Assembly (NCBI RefSeq): GCF_004025325.1
Contig: NZ_RSFE01000003.1
Location: 248,001 to 312,000, forward strand
DNA length: 64,000 nucleotides
From: Pseudidiomarina gelatinasegens
GTDB taxonomy: Bacteria; Pseudomonadota; Gammaproteobacteria; Enterobacterales; Alteromonadaceae
Reading direction: 5' to 3'
Below, in pieces: positions 18,922-29,889 of this stretch. Each line of letters opens with the position of its first letter. Positions within the stretch are counted from its first letter, which is position 1. Below the pieces are notes generated by a model. That model did not search any database, was not told the DNA's origin, and saw nothing but the letters and a program-made list of their open reading frames with translations. A program made the position numbers and the translations under genes.

Positions 18922-20514
18922 TTAACAATCCGGCGATTGGCAAGCCGCTCGTCGGAAATACTCCTCTAAAAAATCATCAAAGCTTGTGTGTTCGTCTGCC
19001 ACCTCAAGCTCGTGTTGCGCAACCAATGAAGCTTCACGCAAACGGTCAAATTCAGCCTCGGTAAAATACTTTAAAGGCTGATCGAGTTGCTTTTTATAGT
19101 CCCGAGCAAGCTGCATACCAAACTCGCTGTTGTCTATATTGTGCTCAATCAAGTACGCCATGACGCGCCCTGATAACGTCAGTTCTGGATTAAGTACACA
19201 CCGATATTGTTCGTTAATCGCGGTGACATAATCTTGCTGACCATGTGCAGTGTCCATCACTTTGGCAATTTGCTGCAAATCAGCAAATATTTCTTCTAAC
19301 CAATCCGATATGGGCCTTTCATAGCCATTGTCTTGTAACGTTAAACGTGGGTTACGCCCATCCATGACAACTCGATTAAAATTGGTGTCAGTTATCACCT
19401 GCTCATCCCAACTGAGCTTAGCGCTTGGTTTAAGTGCGCAATAAACCAACAGCACATCAAGCAGCTGCATCTGCTCAGCAGTAATACCTACAGGGCTAAA
19501 TGGATTCACATCTAACGCCCTGACTTCAATATATTCAACTCCGCTGCGTTCAAGTGACTGCGTAGGCGTTTCACCTGAACGGGCTACCCGCTTCGGTCGG
19601 ATAGTTGAATAGAATTCATTTTCAATTTGTAGAATATTGGTGTTCAGTTGGCGATACTCACCATCAACTTTAACACCAATTTTGCTAAACCGTGTAGATG
19701 GGGTTGTGATCGCTCTACGTAGGCCGGTCACGTACTCGTCCAGCGTGTTATACGTTATCTTAAGGTCCGCCTGCTCTTTATTCGTGTAGCCTAAATCACT
19801 CATTCGCAACGAAGTTCCATAAGGCCGGTACACGGTGCCTTTACCCAGTTCGGCAAAGGTCATATTGCCTTCGGTATGCTTAAGAAACGACTTACAAATG
19901 GCGGGCGAAGCACCAAATAGGTACGGAATAAGCCAGCTCACCCGTTTATAGTTTCGAATTAAGTGAAAATACCGCTCCGAAATAAAGTCTTGGTCGAGTT
20001 CAACTTGTTCGCGTTCAGCTAGCAATTGCCAGAAAGTATCTGGCAATGAAAAGTTGTAATGCACCCCAGCAATGATTTGCATACTGCCGCCATAGCGATA
20101 GGTAAGCCCTTGCCGATACAAAGTTTTCATTCTACCGGTATGGGATTTGCCATACTGCGCAATCACAATATCTTCTGCCGCGCCGACAAAGCACGGCATA
20201 CTTAATGGCCATAGTAACTCGTCACCTAACTCGCGATAGGTTACTTTATGGATGTCCATCAGCTGTTGCACGGTGACTTTGATATCACTGGCTACGGGCG
20301 TGATGAATTCCATTAAAGTTTCGGCATAGTCGGTCGTAATTAACGGATGCTTAAGCGCCGAGCCTAACTTTTCTGGATGCGAAGTGGGTGCAAGCTTTCC
20401 CGCTTCTGTAATACGCAAGGTTTCGCGTTCAACCCCGCGGTGAATGTCACGTAGAATATGAACGTGCTCGGAATTGGCGAGTACTGCCAACACATCGGCA
20501 AATTGTGACTGCAA
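18922..20514 (-). CDS. gshA: Glutamate-cysteine ligase
   Basis: 530 residues, close to E. coli GshA (518). It catalyses the first step of glutathione synthesis, joining glutamate and cysteine with ATP. Signatures include RGVERETLRI near residue 27, the HPLITTDYAETLMEFITP segment, GVHYNFSLP and the RVARSGETP/EYIEVRALDVNPF stretch of the active site. It starts at an ATG at 20514 and is divergent from the hybrid kinase. A lipoprotein gene follows after 3 bp. Confidence 0.97.
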   Translation of the reverse strand: MQSQFADVLAVLANSEHVHILRDIHRGVERETLRITEAGKLAPTSHPEKLGSALKHPLITTDYAETLMEFITPVASDIKVTVQQLMDIHKVTYRELGDELLWPLSMPCFVGAAEDIVIAQYGKSHTGRMKTLYRQGLTYRYGGSMQIIAGVHYNFSLPDTFWQLLAEREQVELDQDFISERYFHLIRNYKRVSWLIPYLFGASPAICKSFLKHTEGNMTFAELGKGTVYRPYGTSLRMSDLGYTNKEQADLKITYNTLDEYVTGLRRAITTPSTRFSKIGVKVDGEYRQLNTNILQIENEFYSTIRPKRVARSGETPTQSLERSGVEYIEVRALDVNPFSPVGITAEQMQLLDVLLVYCALKPSAKLSWDEQVITDTNFNRVVMDGRNPRLTLQDNGYERPISDWLEEIFADLQQIAKVMDTAHGQQDYVTAINEQYRCVLNPELTLSGRVMAYLIEHNIDNSEFGMQLARDYKKQLDQPLKYFTEAEFDRLREASLVAQHELEVADEHTSFDDFLEEYFRRAACQSPDC

Positions 20515-20681
20515 AATGGGATCCTGCCTTATATCGTCGAGCCATTAGTTATCGCGAAATATTACTGGTTTATAACCTTTTAGTCCATGTTAGTCGATCA
20601 GTGTTTAGCATTGGCTAAACACTACTTGCATGGCATGATAGACAATTAAATGACTATCTTATATTGGTCTTGAGGCAATCC

Positions 20682-22781
20682 ATGCAACTGCGAAAAGGCT
20701 TGGCAGAACTATTCTATAAAATATATCGTCGGTTGAACCCAGACGATATCGCCACGGCTAAGTCCATGACTATGGCCGCTCGCGAAAAAGAAATTAAAGC
20801 TGCAGCTGCCGCAAATCAAACAAAAAGTGAATTTCTCGCCAATGTAAGTCACGAAATTCGTACGCCAATCAATGCTATTTTAGGGATGACGCAACTCACC
20901 CTAAAAACCAACCTCGACGAACAACAACGCAGCTACTTAAAATCTATTGAGAGCTCATCGCGAATCTTACTGGGAATTGTCAACGACATGCTCGATTTTG
21001 CCAAGATAGAAGCTGGCAAGCTCAGTATAGAGGCGATTCCGTTTGACCTTGAAGAGGTTTTGGCCAACCTTGCTGACATGTTTGCCTATCGTGCATACGA
21101 TAAAAACCTAGAATTTATTATTAACTTACCAACCAACATTCCAACACGATTAATTGGTGATCCTCTGCGGCTTAATCAGGTGTTGGTAAACCTGGTCAGC
21201 AACGCCATCAAATTTACTGAAGATGGTGAAATTGTTGTTTCGGTTACATTATTGGATGTCGATGACGGTGATGTGTTTCTGCGTCTTTCAGTAACGGATA
21301 CGGGTATCGGTATGGACGAAGCGCAACGGGCTCGTTTATTTGATGCTTTCACTCAGGCTGACACCTCCACCACCCGGAAATTCGGCGGCACCGGCTTAGG
21401 TCTCGCCATCAGTCAACGCATTGTGAAAATTATGAATAAGCATGGCTTAGGCGTAACCAGCAGTGTTGGACAGGGCTCAACTTTCTTTCTCGAACTGCGG
21501 TTACCGATTCAACAGAATCAGGACTTGTCGAACCGCGACGCACTGATCAAACGCTTACAAAACAAACGAGTTTTGGCCATTGAAGATAACTTAACTACGC
21601 GCGAAATGCTGACTGAATTGTTACGCAGCTACAATGTCGATATACAAACCTGCCGCACTGCCGAGGAAGGCCTGAAACAGCTTGATCAGCAACCTTTTGA
21701 TGCCGCCATTGTAGACTGGCAACTACCTGGCATCAGCGGATTGGAGTTCTGTCAGGAAGTACTTTCGAAACATGACACAAGTTCGCCGAAATTAATACTC
21801 GCAACCAATTATCACGCTAAAGACATGATTGAGCAGGCTCAGTCGATTGGGGTGGCTGACTATATTGTTAAGCCATATACCAGCTCGGCGTTGGTACGCG
21901 TGCTATGCTCAGCGCTGTCCATCAGTACTGATAGACAAGCAATGCCAAGTAATAACCGCTTAAAAGAGATTTGCAGTGCACCAGTGTTATTGGTTGAAGA
22001 TAATGACATCAATCAAATCATTGCACGAGAAATGCTACAACATGCAGGCATGCAAGTTGATGTGGCTCGAAATGGCGAAGAAGCGCTCGCCATGGTGTTG
22101 GCAAAAAATTATGCCTTAGTGTTAATGGATATTCAGATGCCAGTCATGGATGGACTTACTGCAGCCGAAAAGATACGCGGGCATTATTCCTACCAGCAAT
22201 TACCCATAATTGCGATGACAGCAAACAGCAGTAGTGACGATATCGAGCGTTCGCACAGTGCAGGTATGCAAGACCATATTAGTAAACCTATTGATGAACA
22301 GGTGCTCATTCAAGCGCTCGAGAAGTGGTGTGTTCGTGGCGATTATCAACGTGAGCAAACTTCCACGGTATCCGTGCACGACAAACCAGCCGTGGTTCGA
22401 AATTATCCCAATCATAGTGACATTGATTTCGATAATGCGCTGGACCGTCTTGGGCACAACGTGGCGCTATATCAAAGCTTAATAGAACGCTTGTATAGTG
22501 ATTATCACCAAGCACCGCAGCAAATCGTAGAGTTTCTTTCAAAAGGTCAGCACGACCAAGCAAAGCGTTTCTTCCACTCATTGAAGGGTGCAGCGGCAAA
22601 TTTGGGATTAATCAAGTTATCAAATATCGCTGCACAACTCGAAAGAAGCATGGCTAGCGGCGCAGTGGATGAAGTCGCAGACCATATTACGCGACTTGAC
22701 CCAATGCTGGAGCAGGCTCGGCAAGCTGTCGCCGATCTTGTTCTCTGGCAACAACGCCAACACACCACAGGGAAGCAATAA
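20682..22781 (+). CDS. Soluble hybrid histidine kinase (HisKA-HATPase-REC-REC-HPt)
   Basis: 699 residues from ATG 20682, with GAGG 7 bases upstream. Residues 1-47 are a short helical stretch with no membrane segment and no sensor domain. HisKA follows with [12 protein letters not shown] (H57). The ATPase has [16 protein letters not shown] and [10 protein letters not shown] (165-243). Two receivers follow, with D345/K397 and D483/K535, both with intact key residues. The C-terminal HPt domain has [12 protein letters not shown] (H632). All elements of a BarA-like phosphorelay are present except the input. The stop codon overlaps the start of a 57-residue membrane protein gene. The cognate response regulator is unknown. 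Confidence 0.9.
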   Translation: MQLRKGLAELFYKIYRRLNPDDIATAKSMTMAAREKEIKAAAAANQTKSEFLANVSHEIRTPINAILGMTQLTLKTNLDEQQRSYLKSIESSSRILLGIVNDMLDFAKIEAGKLSIEAIPFDLEEVLANLADMFAYRAYDKNLEFIINLPTNIPTRLIGDPLRLNQVLVNLVSNAIKFTEDGEIVVSVTLLDVDDGDVFLRLSVTDTGIGMDEAQRARLFDAFTQADTSTTRKFGGTGLGLAISQRIVKIMNKHGLGVTSSVGQGSTFFLELRLPIQQNQDLSNRDALIKRLQNKRVLAIEDNLTTREMLTELLRSYNVDIQTCRTAEEGLKQLDQQPFDAAIVDWQLPGISGLEFCQEVLSKHDTSSPKLILATNYHAKDMIEQAQSIGVADYIVKPYTSSALVRVLCSALSISTDRQAMPSNNRLKEICSAPVLLVEDNDINQIIAREMLQHAGMQVDVARNGEEALAMVLAKNYALVLMDIQMPVMDGLTAAEKIRGHYSYQQLPIIAMTANSSSDDIERSHSAGMQDHISKPIDEQVLIQALEKWCVRGDYQREQTSTVSVHDKPAVVRNYPNHSDIDFDNALDRLGHNVALYQSLIERLYSDYHQAPQQIVEFLSKGQHDQAKRFFHSLKGAAANLGLIKLSNIAAQLERSMASGAVDEVADHITRLDPMLEQARQAVADLVLWQQRQHTTGKQ

Positions 22782-22954
22782 TGACGAGATTTCTATTTTT
22801 AATTCCGCTGATATTAAGCGTTGTCTGGTTTGTATATCTTCGGCTAAACGGCTGGAGTATGCGCCAAGGATTGAAGGGGTTCATCTACATTGCTGTATTT
22901 AGTGTATTTATTGCTGTTGCTTACACCGTGCTGCTTTGGCTAACCGGACGTTAA
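22781..22954 (+). CDS. 57-residue membrane protein, coupled to the hybrid kinase
   Basis: A small gene whose ATG overlaps the kinase stop codon (TAATG). The product has two hydrophobic segments: residues 3-20 (start [17 protein letters not shown]) and 33-54 (IYIAVFSVFIAVAY and onwards), joined by a polar turn containing LNGWSMRQGLKG. It ends LLWLTGR. I recognise no family. The direct coupling suggests it is made in step with the kinase. It could anchor or sense for the sensorless kinase, but this is inference. Coding reality is supported by the clean overlap, consistent hydrophobic pattern and stop before the convergent oadB. Confidence 0.75.
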   Translation: MTRFLFLIPLILSVVWFVYLRLNGWSMRQGLKGFIYIAVFSVFIAVAYTVLLWLTGR

Positions 22955-22985
22955 GCCCGATTAGCCACTCGCTGCGTGCGCAAAA

Positions 22986-24116
22986 TTAGCCAACTAAGGC
23001 TAATAGGATACCAGCTGCAACTGCACTCCCCAACACACCGGCCACATTCGGCCCCATAGCATGCATTAATAGGAAGTTTTGCGGATTAGCTTCCAGCCCA
23101 ACTTTATTCACCACACGAGCAGCCATCGGCACAGCAGAAACGCCTGCAGCACCAATCAGCGGATTGATGGGTTGCTTGCTAAATTTGGCCATGACTTTTG
23201 CCATTAATACGCCCGATGCCGTGCCAATACCGAACGCAACAGCACCTAAACCAAGAATACCCAATGTTTGTAACGATAAAAACTCGCCCGAAGAAAGCTT
23301 CGAGCCAACCGCCAAACCAAGAAATATCGTTACAATATTGATTAATTCGTTCTGTGCGGTCTTACTTAGTCGGTCAACGACACCCGCTTCACGCATCAAG
23401 TTACCAAGACAAAACATACCAACCAACGGCGTTGCTGTCGGTAAAAACAGTAGCGTCAGAAACAGTACCGCCAGCGGGAATAGAATTTTTTCCTTGCGCC
23501 CCACTGGACGCAATTGCTCCATTTGAATTCCGCGTTCAGCTTTGGTAGTTAACAGCTTCATGATTGGCGGCTGAATTATTGGCACCAACGCCATATAAGA
23601 ATAGGCTGCAACAGCAATGGCTCCGAGTAAGTCGGGGCTTAATTTTGACGCAAGGAATATTGCTGTCGGACCATCGGCACCGCCGATAATTGCGATTGCC
23701 GAAGCATCAGCCATGCTGAATTCAAACCCTGGTATGGAGTTTAAGGCAATTGCGCCCAGCAAGGTCGCAAAAATCCCGAATTGTGCTGCCGCACCCAGTA
23801 ACAATGTTCGAGGGTTCGCAAGCAATGGCCCAAAATCCGTCATGGCGCCAACGCCCATAAATATCAGCAGCGGAAAAACACCCGTTTCAATACCAACATA
23901 ATAAACGTAATAGAGCAGCCCGCCGGGATCAGTGAAGCCGGCTTGGGGAATGTTCGCAAGAATCGCTCCGAAACCAATCGGCAATAGCAATAACGGTTCG
24001 AATTTTTTGTGAATAGCCAAATAGAGCAGTAGCGCGCCAACCAGCATCATTACCGCCTCACCCCAAGTGAAGGCAGCAATGGCGGTGCTCTCCCAAAGCA
24101 GTATCAAACGGTCCAT
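22986..24116 (-). CDS. oadB: Oxaloacetate decarboxylase sodium pump, beta subunit
   Basis: 376 residues from ATG 24116, with GGAG inside the end of oadA. A polytopic membrane protein of the OadB/MmdB/GcdB family, with about ten hydrophobic segments. Signatures: a [20 protein letters not shown] stretch, [11 protein letters not shown] (the aspartate region implicated in sodium binding), [13 protein letters not shown] and [14 protein letters not shown] near the end. It decarboxylates carboxybiotin and exports sodium ions. It is the last gene of oadG-oadA-oadB and faces the kinase operon. Confidence 0.96.
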   Translation of the reverse strand: MDRLILLWESTAIAAFTWGEAVMMLVGALLLYLAIHKKFEPLLLLPIGFGAILANIPQAGFTDPGGLLYYVYYVGIETGVFPLLIFMGVGAMTDFGPLLANPRTLLLGAAAQFGIFATLLGAIALNSIPGFEFSMADASAIAIIGGADGPTAIFLASKLSPDLLGAIAVAAYSYMALVPIIQPPIMKLLTTKAERGIQMEQLRPVGRKEKILFPLAVLFLTLLFLPTATPLVGMFCLGNLMREAGVVDRLSKTAQNELINIVTIFLGLAVGSKLSSGEFLSLQTLGILGLGAVAFGIGTASGVLMAKVMAKFSKQPINPLIGAAGVSAVPMAARVVNKVGLEANPQNFLLMHAMGPNVAGVLGSAVAAGILLALVG

Positions 24117-24122
24117 GTGCAA

Positions 24123-25907
24123 CTACTCCAAGTTCAACAAAACGTCACCCACATTCACGCTATCACCTTCTTTGGTCTGTAACGCTGCGACAACTCCATC
24201 GTGTTCGGCTTTAATATCAGTTTCCATCTTCATGGCCTCAAGAATAATTAGCACATCCCCGGCTTTCACCGCTTGACCTTGCTTAACCTGAACCTTGAAA
24301 ACGTTGCCCGCTAGCGGCGCCTTTACTTCGTGCACTGCGCCAGCTGACGAAGACTTTGGTGCTGACGCGTTAGTTGTTGCTGAAACAATTTGTCCGGAAG
24401 GAGCTACTTCAACAGTAAATAATTTACCATCTACTTTCACATCATATACACCCGAGCCATTCGTCTCGTTTGTGCCAGAAGAATTGGTTGATGATGTTTT
24501 CGTTTCATTTTCTTGACCCGTAGGAACCGGCTCAAAGGCGTCTGGGTTTCCTCGATTTTTCAAAAATTTCAAACCAATTTGCGGAAACAATGCATAGGTT
24601 AGTACGTCATCGACTTCGCTATTTGCTAATTTGATACCTTCATCTTTCGCTTTTTGTTTGAGCTCTTTAGTCAGACTATCCAGTTCATTGTCGATTAAGT
24701 CAGCCGGGCGTACCGTAATTGGTTCGTCACCATCTAATACGCGCTTCTGCAATTCTTTATTCACCGGTGCTGCGGTAGCACCGTATTCACCACGCAATAC
24801 ACCACGCGTTTCTTTTGAAATAGATTTGTAACGCTCGCCACTCAGCACATTCAACACCGCTTGCGTGCCTACAATTTGCGAGGTTGGGGTAACTAACGGA
24901 ATAAAGCCAAGATCTTCACGCACGCGCGGAATCTCTTTCAGAACTTCTTCAAACTTATCCAGTGCACCTTGTTCCTTAAGTTGCCCTTCCATATTGGTCA
25001 ACATTCCGCCTGGCACCTGTGCAATCAGAATACGTGCATCAATACCTTTCAGTGAACCTTCAAATTGTGCATATTTTTTACGAACTTCACGAAAATAACT
25101 CGCAATTTTCTCTAACTTTTCCAGCTCGAGCCCGGTGTCACGTTCCGTTCCCTCAGTCATTGCCACAATGGTTTCGGTTGCTGAGTGCCCATAAGTCATG
25201 CTCATTGACGAAATTGCGGTATCGAGCATGTCGATACCGGCATCTATTGCTTTTTGATACGTGGCAGTGCTTAAACCTGTGGTTGCATGACATTGCATGG
25301 CAATCGGTATATCTACGGTTTTCTTTAACGCGCTAATCAATTCAAAAGCCGGCTCGGGGCGTAATAGGCCAGCCATGTCTTTTATACACAGTGAATCGCA
25401 GCCTAACGCCTCGAGTTCCTTCGCCATGTCCAACCACTTGTCTAAGGTGTGAACTGGGCTCACCGTGTACGACATCGTGCCTTGTGCATGGCCGTCGACG
25501 TCTTTCGCGGCTTTAATTGCGGTTTTAAGGTTACGGACATCATTCATTGCATCGAAAATACGAAAAACATCCACGCCATTCTCTTTTGCACGTTCCACAA
25601 ACCGGCGTACCACGTCGTCACCATAATGACGATAACCTAATAAGTTTTGTCCCCGCAAGAGCATTTGTTGTGGCGTTTTGGGCATCGCTTTTTTAAGTTC
25701 TCGAATGCGCTCCCAAGGGTCTTCCCCTAAATAACGAATGCAGGCGTCGAAGGTCGCACCGCCCCATGACTCCATTGACCAGTAGCCCATGTTATCAAGC
25801 TGCTCAGCAATCGGTAGCATGTCGTCTAACCGCATACGTGTTGCTAATAACGATTGATGGGCGTCGCGTAATACGAGTTCAGTGAGTTGCAGTGGCTTCT
25901 TTGTCAT
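24123..25907 (-). CDS. oadA: Oxaloacetate decarboxylase alpha subunit (biotin carrier)
   Basis: 594 residues. The carboxyltransferase barrel begins [16 protein letters not shown] and contains [20 protein letters not shown]. The conserved PYC/OADA domain follows (to about 460), then a Ser/Thr/Asn/Gly-rich linker (about 470-485) and a biotinyl domain ending the protein, with the biotinylation motif EAMKMETD (Lys560). It transfers the carboxyl group of oxaloacetate to biotin, and OadB uses the energy to pump sodium out. The gene follows oadG by 30 bp and precedes oadB by 6 bp. Confidence 0.97.
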   Translation of the reverse strand: MTKKPLQLTELVLRDAHQSLLATRMRLDDMLPIAEQLDNMGYWSMESWGGATFDACIRYLGEDPWERIRELKKAMPKTPQQMLLRGQNLLGYRHYGDDVVRRFVERAKENGVDVFRIFDAMNDVRNLKTAIKAAKDVDGHAQGTMSYTVSPVHTLDKWLDMAKELEALGCDSLCIKDMAGLLRPEPAFELISALKKTVDIPIAMQCHATTGLSTATYQKAIDAGIDMLDTAISSMSMTYGHSATETIVAMTEGTERDTGLELEKLEKIASYFREVRKKYAQFEGSLKGIDARILIAQVPGGMLTNMEGQLKEQGALDKFEEVLKEIPRVREDLGFIPLVTPTSQIVGTQAVLNVLSGERYKSISKETRGVLRGEYGATAAPVNKELQKRVLDGDEPITVRPADLIDNELDSLTKELKQKAKDEGIKLANSEVDDVLTYALFPQIGLKFLKNRGNPDAFEPVPTGQENETKTSSTNSSGTNETNGSGVYDVKVDGKLFTVEVAPSGQIVSATTNASAPKSSSAGAVHEVKAPLAGNVFKVQVKQGQAVKAGDVLIILEAMKMETDIKAEHDGVVAALQTKEGDSVNVGDVLLNLE

Positions 25908-25937
25908 TCAAGCGCTCCTTACTTAATTCTGAATGGT

Positions 25938-26153
25938 TTATTTGCGGCGATACTGATGAATTGCAGCGGTTATAGCGGCGAGTTGGGCAGGAGTGGGTTC
26001 CTGCGCCGATGAACTGCCACCAACCGCTGGCTCAGGGGCATCGGCGATAAGCCGCAACAATGCCATTGCACCAAGCAACAGAGAGAGAAACACGAACACG
26101 GTAACCATCCCGGTTACCATAATTGTGAAGGCTTCTGAGAATAGATCTGTCAT
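25938..26153 (-). CDS. oadG: Oxaloacetate decarboxylase gamma subunit
   Basis: 71 residues from ATG 26153, with an AGGCGG-like ribosome site. One transmembrane helix (about 11-33), then a short linker rich in Pro, Ala, Ser and Glu, and a C-terminal tail AAITAAIHQYRRK that fits the OadG end that binds the alpha subunit. The same frame stays open up to 26321, but that part crosses a tRNA gene and is not coding. It is first in the oad operon, as in Vibrio and Klebsiella. Confidence 0.88.
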   Translation of the reverse strand: MTDLFSEAFTIMVTGMVTVFVFLSLLLGAMALLRLIADAPEPAVGGSSSAQEPTPAQLAAITAAIHQYRRK

Positions 26154-26291
26154 AAACCGCCTGCTTCGTAGTTGTTTATTTTTAATCCTAAATGAACATA
26201 AGGATAACACAACTAATTTAGCTGGAGGGTTTAGCTGAAAAATAGAGGGTATAAATAAAAACGATAGAACTGCAGGGGTATTTTCAAGAAA

Positions 26292-26368
26292 TGGCGCACT
26301 CGGGAGGACTTGAACCTCCAACCGCTCGGTTCGTAGCCGAGTACTCTATCCAATTGAGCTACGAGTGC
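26292..26368 (-). tRNA. tRNA-Arg (anticodon ACG), copy 1
   Basis: 77 bases including an encoded CCA. The acceptor stem is GCACTCG/CGAGTGC, the anticodon arm CTCGG-CTACGAA-CCGAG gives anticodon ACG (read as inosine after TadA action), and the T arm contains GGTTCAAGTCC. Sequence is identical to copy 2, 26 bp away. Confidence 0.97.
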
Positions 26369-26394
26369 GTATATCAGGTGTTATTGTCAACAAA

Positions 26395-26471
26395 TGGCGC
26401 ACTCGGGAGGACTTGAACCTCCAACCGCTCGGTTCGTAGCCGAGTACTCTATCCAATTGAGCTACGAGTGC
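26395..26471 (-). tRNA. tRNA-Arg (anticodon ACG), copy 2
   Basis: 77 bases including CCA, base-for-base the same as copy 1 over the whole gene. The short spacer to tRNA-Ser suggests one transcript Ser-Arg-Arg read from the promoter at 26595-26622. Confidence 0.97.
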
Positions 26472-26483
26472 GTTGTTGACAAA

Positions 26484-26576
26484 TGGCGGTGAGGGAGGGA
26501 TTCGAACCCTCGATAGAGCTACAAACCCTATACTCCCTTAGCAGGGGAGCGCCTTCAGCCTCTCGGCCACCTCACC
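26484..26576 (-). tRNA. tRNA-Ser (anticodon GCT)
   Basis: 93 bases including CCA, with the long variable arm of a class II tRNA. Acceptor stem GGTGAGG/CCTCACC, anticodon arm CTCCC-CTGCTAA-GGGAG with anticodon GCT, which reads AGC and AGU codons. First of three tRNAs in the cluster. Confidence 0.97.
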
Positions 26577-26594
26577 GCTTACTTGTGGCGATGA

Positions 26595-26622
26595 ATTCTA
26601 GCGACCTTGAAAAATATGTCAA
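26595..26622 (-). promoter_or_regulatory. Sigma-70 promoter of the tRNA-Ser-Arg-Arg cluster
   Basis: On the minus strand TTGACA (26617-26622), 16 bp spacer, TAGAAT (26595-26600), ending 18 bp before the first tRNA base. The -35 box is a perfect match and the -10 box is five of six. Confidence 0.8.
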
Positions 26623-26748
26623 ACGATTTTTTGGAAATTGGTGTTTGTTTGTGGGAATTTTAAACATCTCGGACAAAATTCCGGCACAACCGTCCATTTT
26701 GAGATAAATAAGCGGAATCGGTAACTTCACTTAACGCACGCTTAGATC

Positions 26749-26780
26749 AAAAAAGCCGACCTCGTCGGGTCAGCTTTTTT
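26749..26780 (-). terminator. Intrinsic terminator of csrA
   Basis: On the minus strand AGCTGACC pairs with GGTCGGCT (one G-U pair) around a 6-base loop, followed by a T-run. It lies 6 bp after the csrA stop. The A-run on the other side means it might also work on the plus strand. Confidence 0.9.
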
Positions 26781-26786
26781 GCAAAA

Positions 26787-26984
26787 TCATTCTTTGTCTT
26801 CTGGTTTCTCGCTGTCTTGGTGCTCAGCTTGAATACGCATGTAAATTTCTTCACGGTGAACAGAGACATCTTTTGGTGCATTTACCCCGATACGCACCTG
26901 ATTCCCTTTTACACCCAATACAGTGACTGTGACCTCATCGCCTATCATCAAGGTCTCACCCACTCTGCGGGTTAAGATCAACAT
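26787..26984 (-). CDS. csrA: Carbon storage regulator CsrA
   Basis: 65 residues (E. coli 61). It begins [16 protein letters not shown] and has the RNA-binding VSVHREEIY segment with the key arginine; the core is very well conserved and only the acidic tail after residue 52 varies. CsrA dimers bind GGA motifs in mRNA leaders and change translation or stability, affecting carbon storage, motility and biofilm. It is downstream of alaS, as in E. coli, separated by 226 bp that contain a 14-bp perfect palindrome (27083-27096) and a possible TATACT -10 box (27024-27029). Confidence 0.98.
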
Positions 26985-27210
26985 TAGCCTACTCCTTCCC
27001 TACTTCTGTGTCCCATGCGGTTCAGTATAGATCATTCCCGCACCATCAGCCTGTTATTTTTCGCCTCAATGAATATATCACAATTGTTATAACAATCACT
27101 ACTTTATTGCGCACTTATTCACCGAAACCCGAATAAGCACGGACATTCTAACAAGGAACTGCTGTCAGTACACCCGCACATCATCCAAACTATCCGTATC
27201 ATCGCGCTAT

Positions 27211-29811
27211 CTATCGCAATAATGCTTCCAACTTCGTTTTAGCTGCACTGAGTGCATTGTCCAACTTGGTTGGGTCTGCGCCGCCGGCTTGCGCTAGATC
27301 AGGTCGGCCACCACCTTTACCGCCAACTTCCGCCGCTGCTACATTAACAACCTCACCTGCCTTAACGCGACCGGTAAGATCGTTCGTTACACCGACAATC
27401 AAGCTGACTTTATCTTCTGCGGCGAGTCCTAACACAACAACGCCAGACTGCAGTTGATTTTTTAAATCATCAACCATGCTTCGCAAAGCTTTGGCTTCAA
27501 CACCAGCAACCTCAGCGATTACCACTTTTACACCATGGATATCTAACGCATTACCAATTAAGTCGGAACCCGCTTGTGCAGCAATTTTCTGACTTAATTC
27601 ATCTATAGTACGTTCAAGCTGACGACTACGATCAATTTGTTGTTGCACCCGCTCAGCCACGTGCATTGCATCAGTTTTAAGCAGGCTCGCTGCGTGACGT
27701 AGTTGTTGCTGTTGTTGCAGGGTAAACTGAACCGCACCAGCGCCCGTTACGGCTTCAATTCGGCGCACGCCTGAAGCAATACCCGCTTCAGAAATTATGC
27801 GAAACGCGCCAATATCGCCAGTTTGTCGTACATGCGTACCACCACAAAGCTCCATGGAGAAGTCCCCCATACGCAACACGCGAACGTCATCGTCATATTT
27901 CTCTCCAAATAACGCCATTGCGCCAGCTTTTTTCGCTTCCTCAATTGGCATTACCGCCGCACTTACTTGAAGATTGTTATAAATTTCTTCATTCACTTGG
28001 CGCTCTATCGCATCAAGCTGCTCGGCTGTTACGGATTCGAAATGTGAAAAGTCAAAACGCAAGCGTTCGGCTGTTACCAGTGAGCCCTTCTGAGTAACAT
28101 GCTCCCCCAAAAGATTACGTAGTGCAGCATGCAATAAGTGTGTTGCTGAATGGTTTCGCTTAACGGCTTCACGACGGTGAGAATCAACATGAGCAGCCAC
28201 CTTGTCACCAACTTTAAGTGTCGCAGCTGCTTGCCCATGGTGGGCAATGGCCTTACCGATATATTGGGTGTCTTCAACTAGAAATTCGCCACCATTCACA
28301 ATCAGCTTGCCGGTATCACCAATTTGTCCGCCGCTTTCAGCATAGAATGGCGTGCGTGTTAGTACCACGATACCTTTACTTTCGGCCGGTAATTCTGAAA
28401 CAGCTTCACCATTGGCAAATAGCTCTACAATTTCACTTTCGCCCGTAACATCGGTGTATCCCAAAAATTCTGATTTCTGATTCGACTTTAAACGCTCGTT
28501 GTAATCAACACCAAAATTCGATGCTTGTTGAGCACGTTGACGTTGCGCTTCCATTGCTTCATTAAACCCAGCCTCGTCAATGGTTAAACCTTTCTCGCGT
28601 GCCATGTCAGCGGTAAGGTCCATCGGAAATCCGAAGGTGTCATACAGCTTAAACACCAATTCACCTGGAAGCACTGTGCCGTCAAGCTCAGTGAGCGCTT
28701 CATTCAAAATATTCAGGCCGCGCTCAAGCGTTTTACCAAACTGCTCTTCTTCGCGTTGCAACGCTTGTTCAATAACTTTCTGTTTATCTTTCAGCTCAGG
28801 GTAAGCGTCGCCCATTTGCTCAACCAAACTCGCCACAAGCTTATAAAAGAAAGTGCCTCGTGCACCTAACATGCTGCCATGTCGCACAGCACGGCGGATA
28901 ATGCGGCGCAATACATAACCGCGCCCCTCATTCGAAGGTTGTACGCCGTCAGCAATTAAGAAGCTGCATGAACGAATATGATCAGCAATTACGCGTAGCG
29001 ACTTATTATCTAAATCATCGGTACCGATAATGCTTGCTGCTGATTTGATCAGTGCTTGAAATAAGTCAATTTCATAGTTGCTGTGTACATGTTGCAATAC
29101 GGCAGCAATCCGCTCTAACCCCATGCCGGTATCAACCGAAGGCTTTGGTAATGGCAGCAAAGTACCATCTGCCTGACGGTTGTATTGCATGAATACTAAA
29201 TTCCAGATTTCAATGTAGCGATCACCGTCTTCTTCTGGCGTTCCCGGTGGGCCGCCCCAGATTTCTTCGCCGTGATCATAGAAAATTTCAGAGCATGGCC
29301 CACATGGCCCGGTGTCACCCATTGCCCAAAAGTTATCTTTTGCCCCAATACGTGAAATACGATCGGTCGGCACGCCTATTTCTTTAGCCCAAATGTCGTA
29401 TGCTTCGTCATCTTCAGTGAACACAGTTACCCACAATTTTTCTTTCGGTAACTGCAACACATCCGTCAGATATTCCCACGCATATTGAATCGCTTCGCGC
29501 TTAAAGTAATCGCCAAAACTAAAATTACCCAACATTTCAAAAAACGTGTGGTGGCGAGCTGTGTAACCTACATTTTCAAGGTCGTTATGCTTTCCGCCGG
29601 CTCTCAAGCAGCGCTGCGATGACGTCGCACGGCTGTAATCACGTTGCTCATCACCTAAAAACACATCTTTAAACGGCACCATACCTGCATTGGTAAACAG
29701 CAAGGTTGGATCATTGCCAGGGATTAAAGATGCTGATGGAACCCGTTGATGGCCCTTTTCAGCGAAGAACGCGAGAAACGCTTCACGAATTTCCGCACTG
29801 GTCATTTGCAT
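27211..29811 (-). CDS. alaS: Alanyl-tRNA synthetase
   Basis: 866 residues (E. coli 876). The class II aminoacylation domain opens with [17 protein letters not shown] and includes [17 protein letters not shown]. The editing domain has [12 protein letters not shown] and [13 protein letters not shown], the zinc-binding histidines and cysteine that clear mis-charged Ser- and Gly-tRNA. The C-terminal oligomerisation domain ends [15 protein letters not shown]. Start ATG 29811 has AGGA 8 bases upstream. It sits between recX and csrA, in the same order as in E. coli. Confidence 0.98.
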   Translation of the reverse strand: MQMTSAEIREAFLAFFAEKGHQRVPSASLIPGNDPTLLFTNAGMVPFKDVFLGDEQRDYSRATSSQRCLRAGGKHNDLENVGYTARHHTFFEMLGNFSFGDYFKREAIQYAWEYLTDVLQLPKEKLWVTVFTEDDEAYDIWAKEIGVPTDRISRIGAKDNFWAMGDTGPCGPCSEIFYDHGEEIWGGPPGTPEEDGDRYIEIWNLVFMQYNRQADGTLLPLPKPSVDTGMGLERIAAVLQHVHSNYEIDLFQALIKSAASIIGTDDLDNKSLRVIADHIRSCSFLIADGVQPSNEGRGYVLRRIIRRAVRHGSMLGARGTFFYKLVASLVEQMGDAYPELKDKQKVIEQALQREEEQFGKTLERGLNILNEALTELDGTVLPGELVFKLYDTFGFPMDLTADMAREKGLTIDEAGFNEAMEAQRQRAQQASNFGVDYNERLKSNQKSEFLGYTDVTGESEIVELFANGEAVSELPAESKGIVVLTRTPFYAESGGQIGDTGKLIVNGGEFLVEDTQYIGKAIAHHGQAAATLKVGDKVAAHVDSHRREAVKRNHSATHLLHAALRNLLGEHVTQKGSLVTAERLRFDFSHFESVTAEQLDAIERQVNEEIYNNLQVSAAVMPIEEAKKAGAMALFGEKYDDDVRVLRMGDFSMELCGGTHVRQTGDIGAFRIISEAGIASGVRRIEAVTGAGAVQFTLQQQQQLRHAASLLKTDAMHVAERVQQQIDRSRQLERTIDELSQKIAAQAGSDLIGNALDIHGVKVVIAEVAGVEAKALRSMVDDLKNQLQSGVVVLGLAAEDKVSLIVGVTNDLTGRVKAGEVVNVAAAEVGGKGGGRPDLAQAGGADPTKLDNALSAAKTKLEALLR

Positions 29812-29889
29812 GGACTACTTCCTACGACGTTTGGGGTTAGTTTATGACTAAAGATAGGGCAAAATGCTACCATGAAAGATTCACGACGA

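Noticed and set aside
26154-26321. N-terminal extension of oadG to a 127-residue protein
   Set aside because: The extra part crosses the 3' end of a tRNA-Arg gene and does not look like OadG; the ATG at 26153 has a ribosome site and gives the family length.
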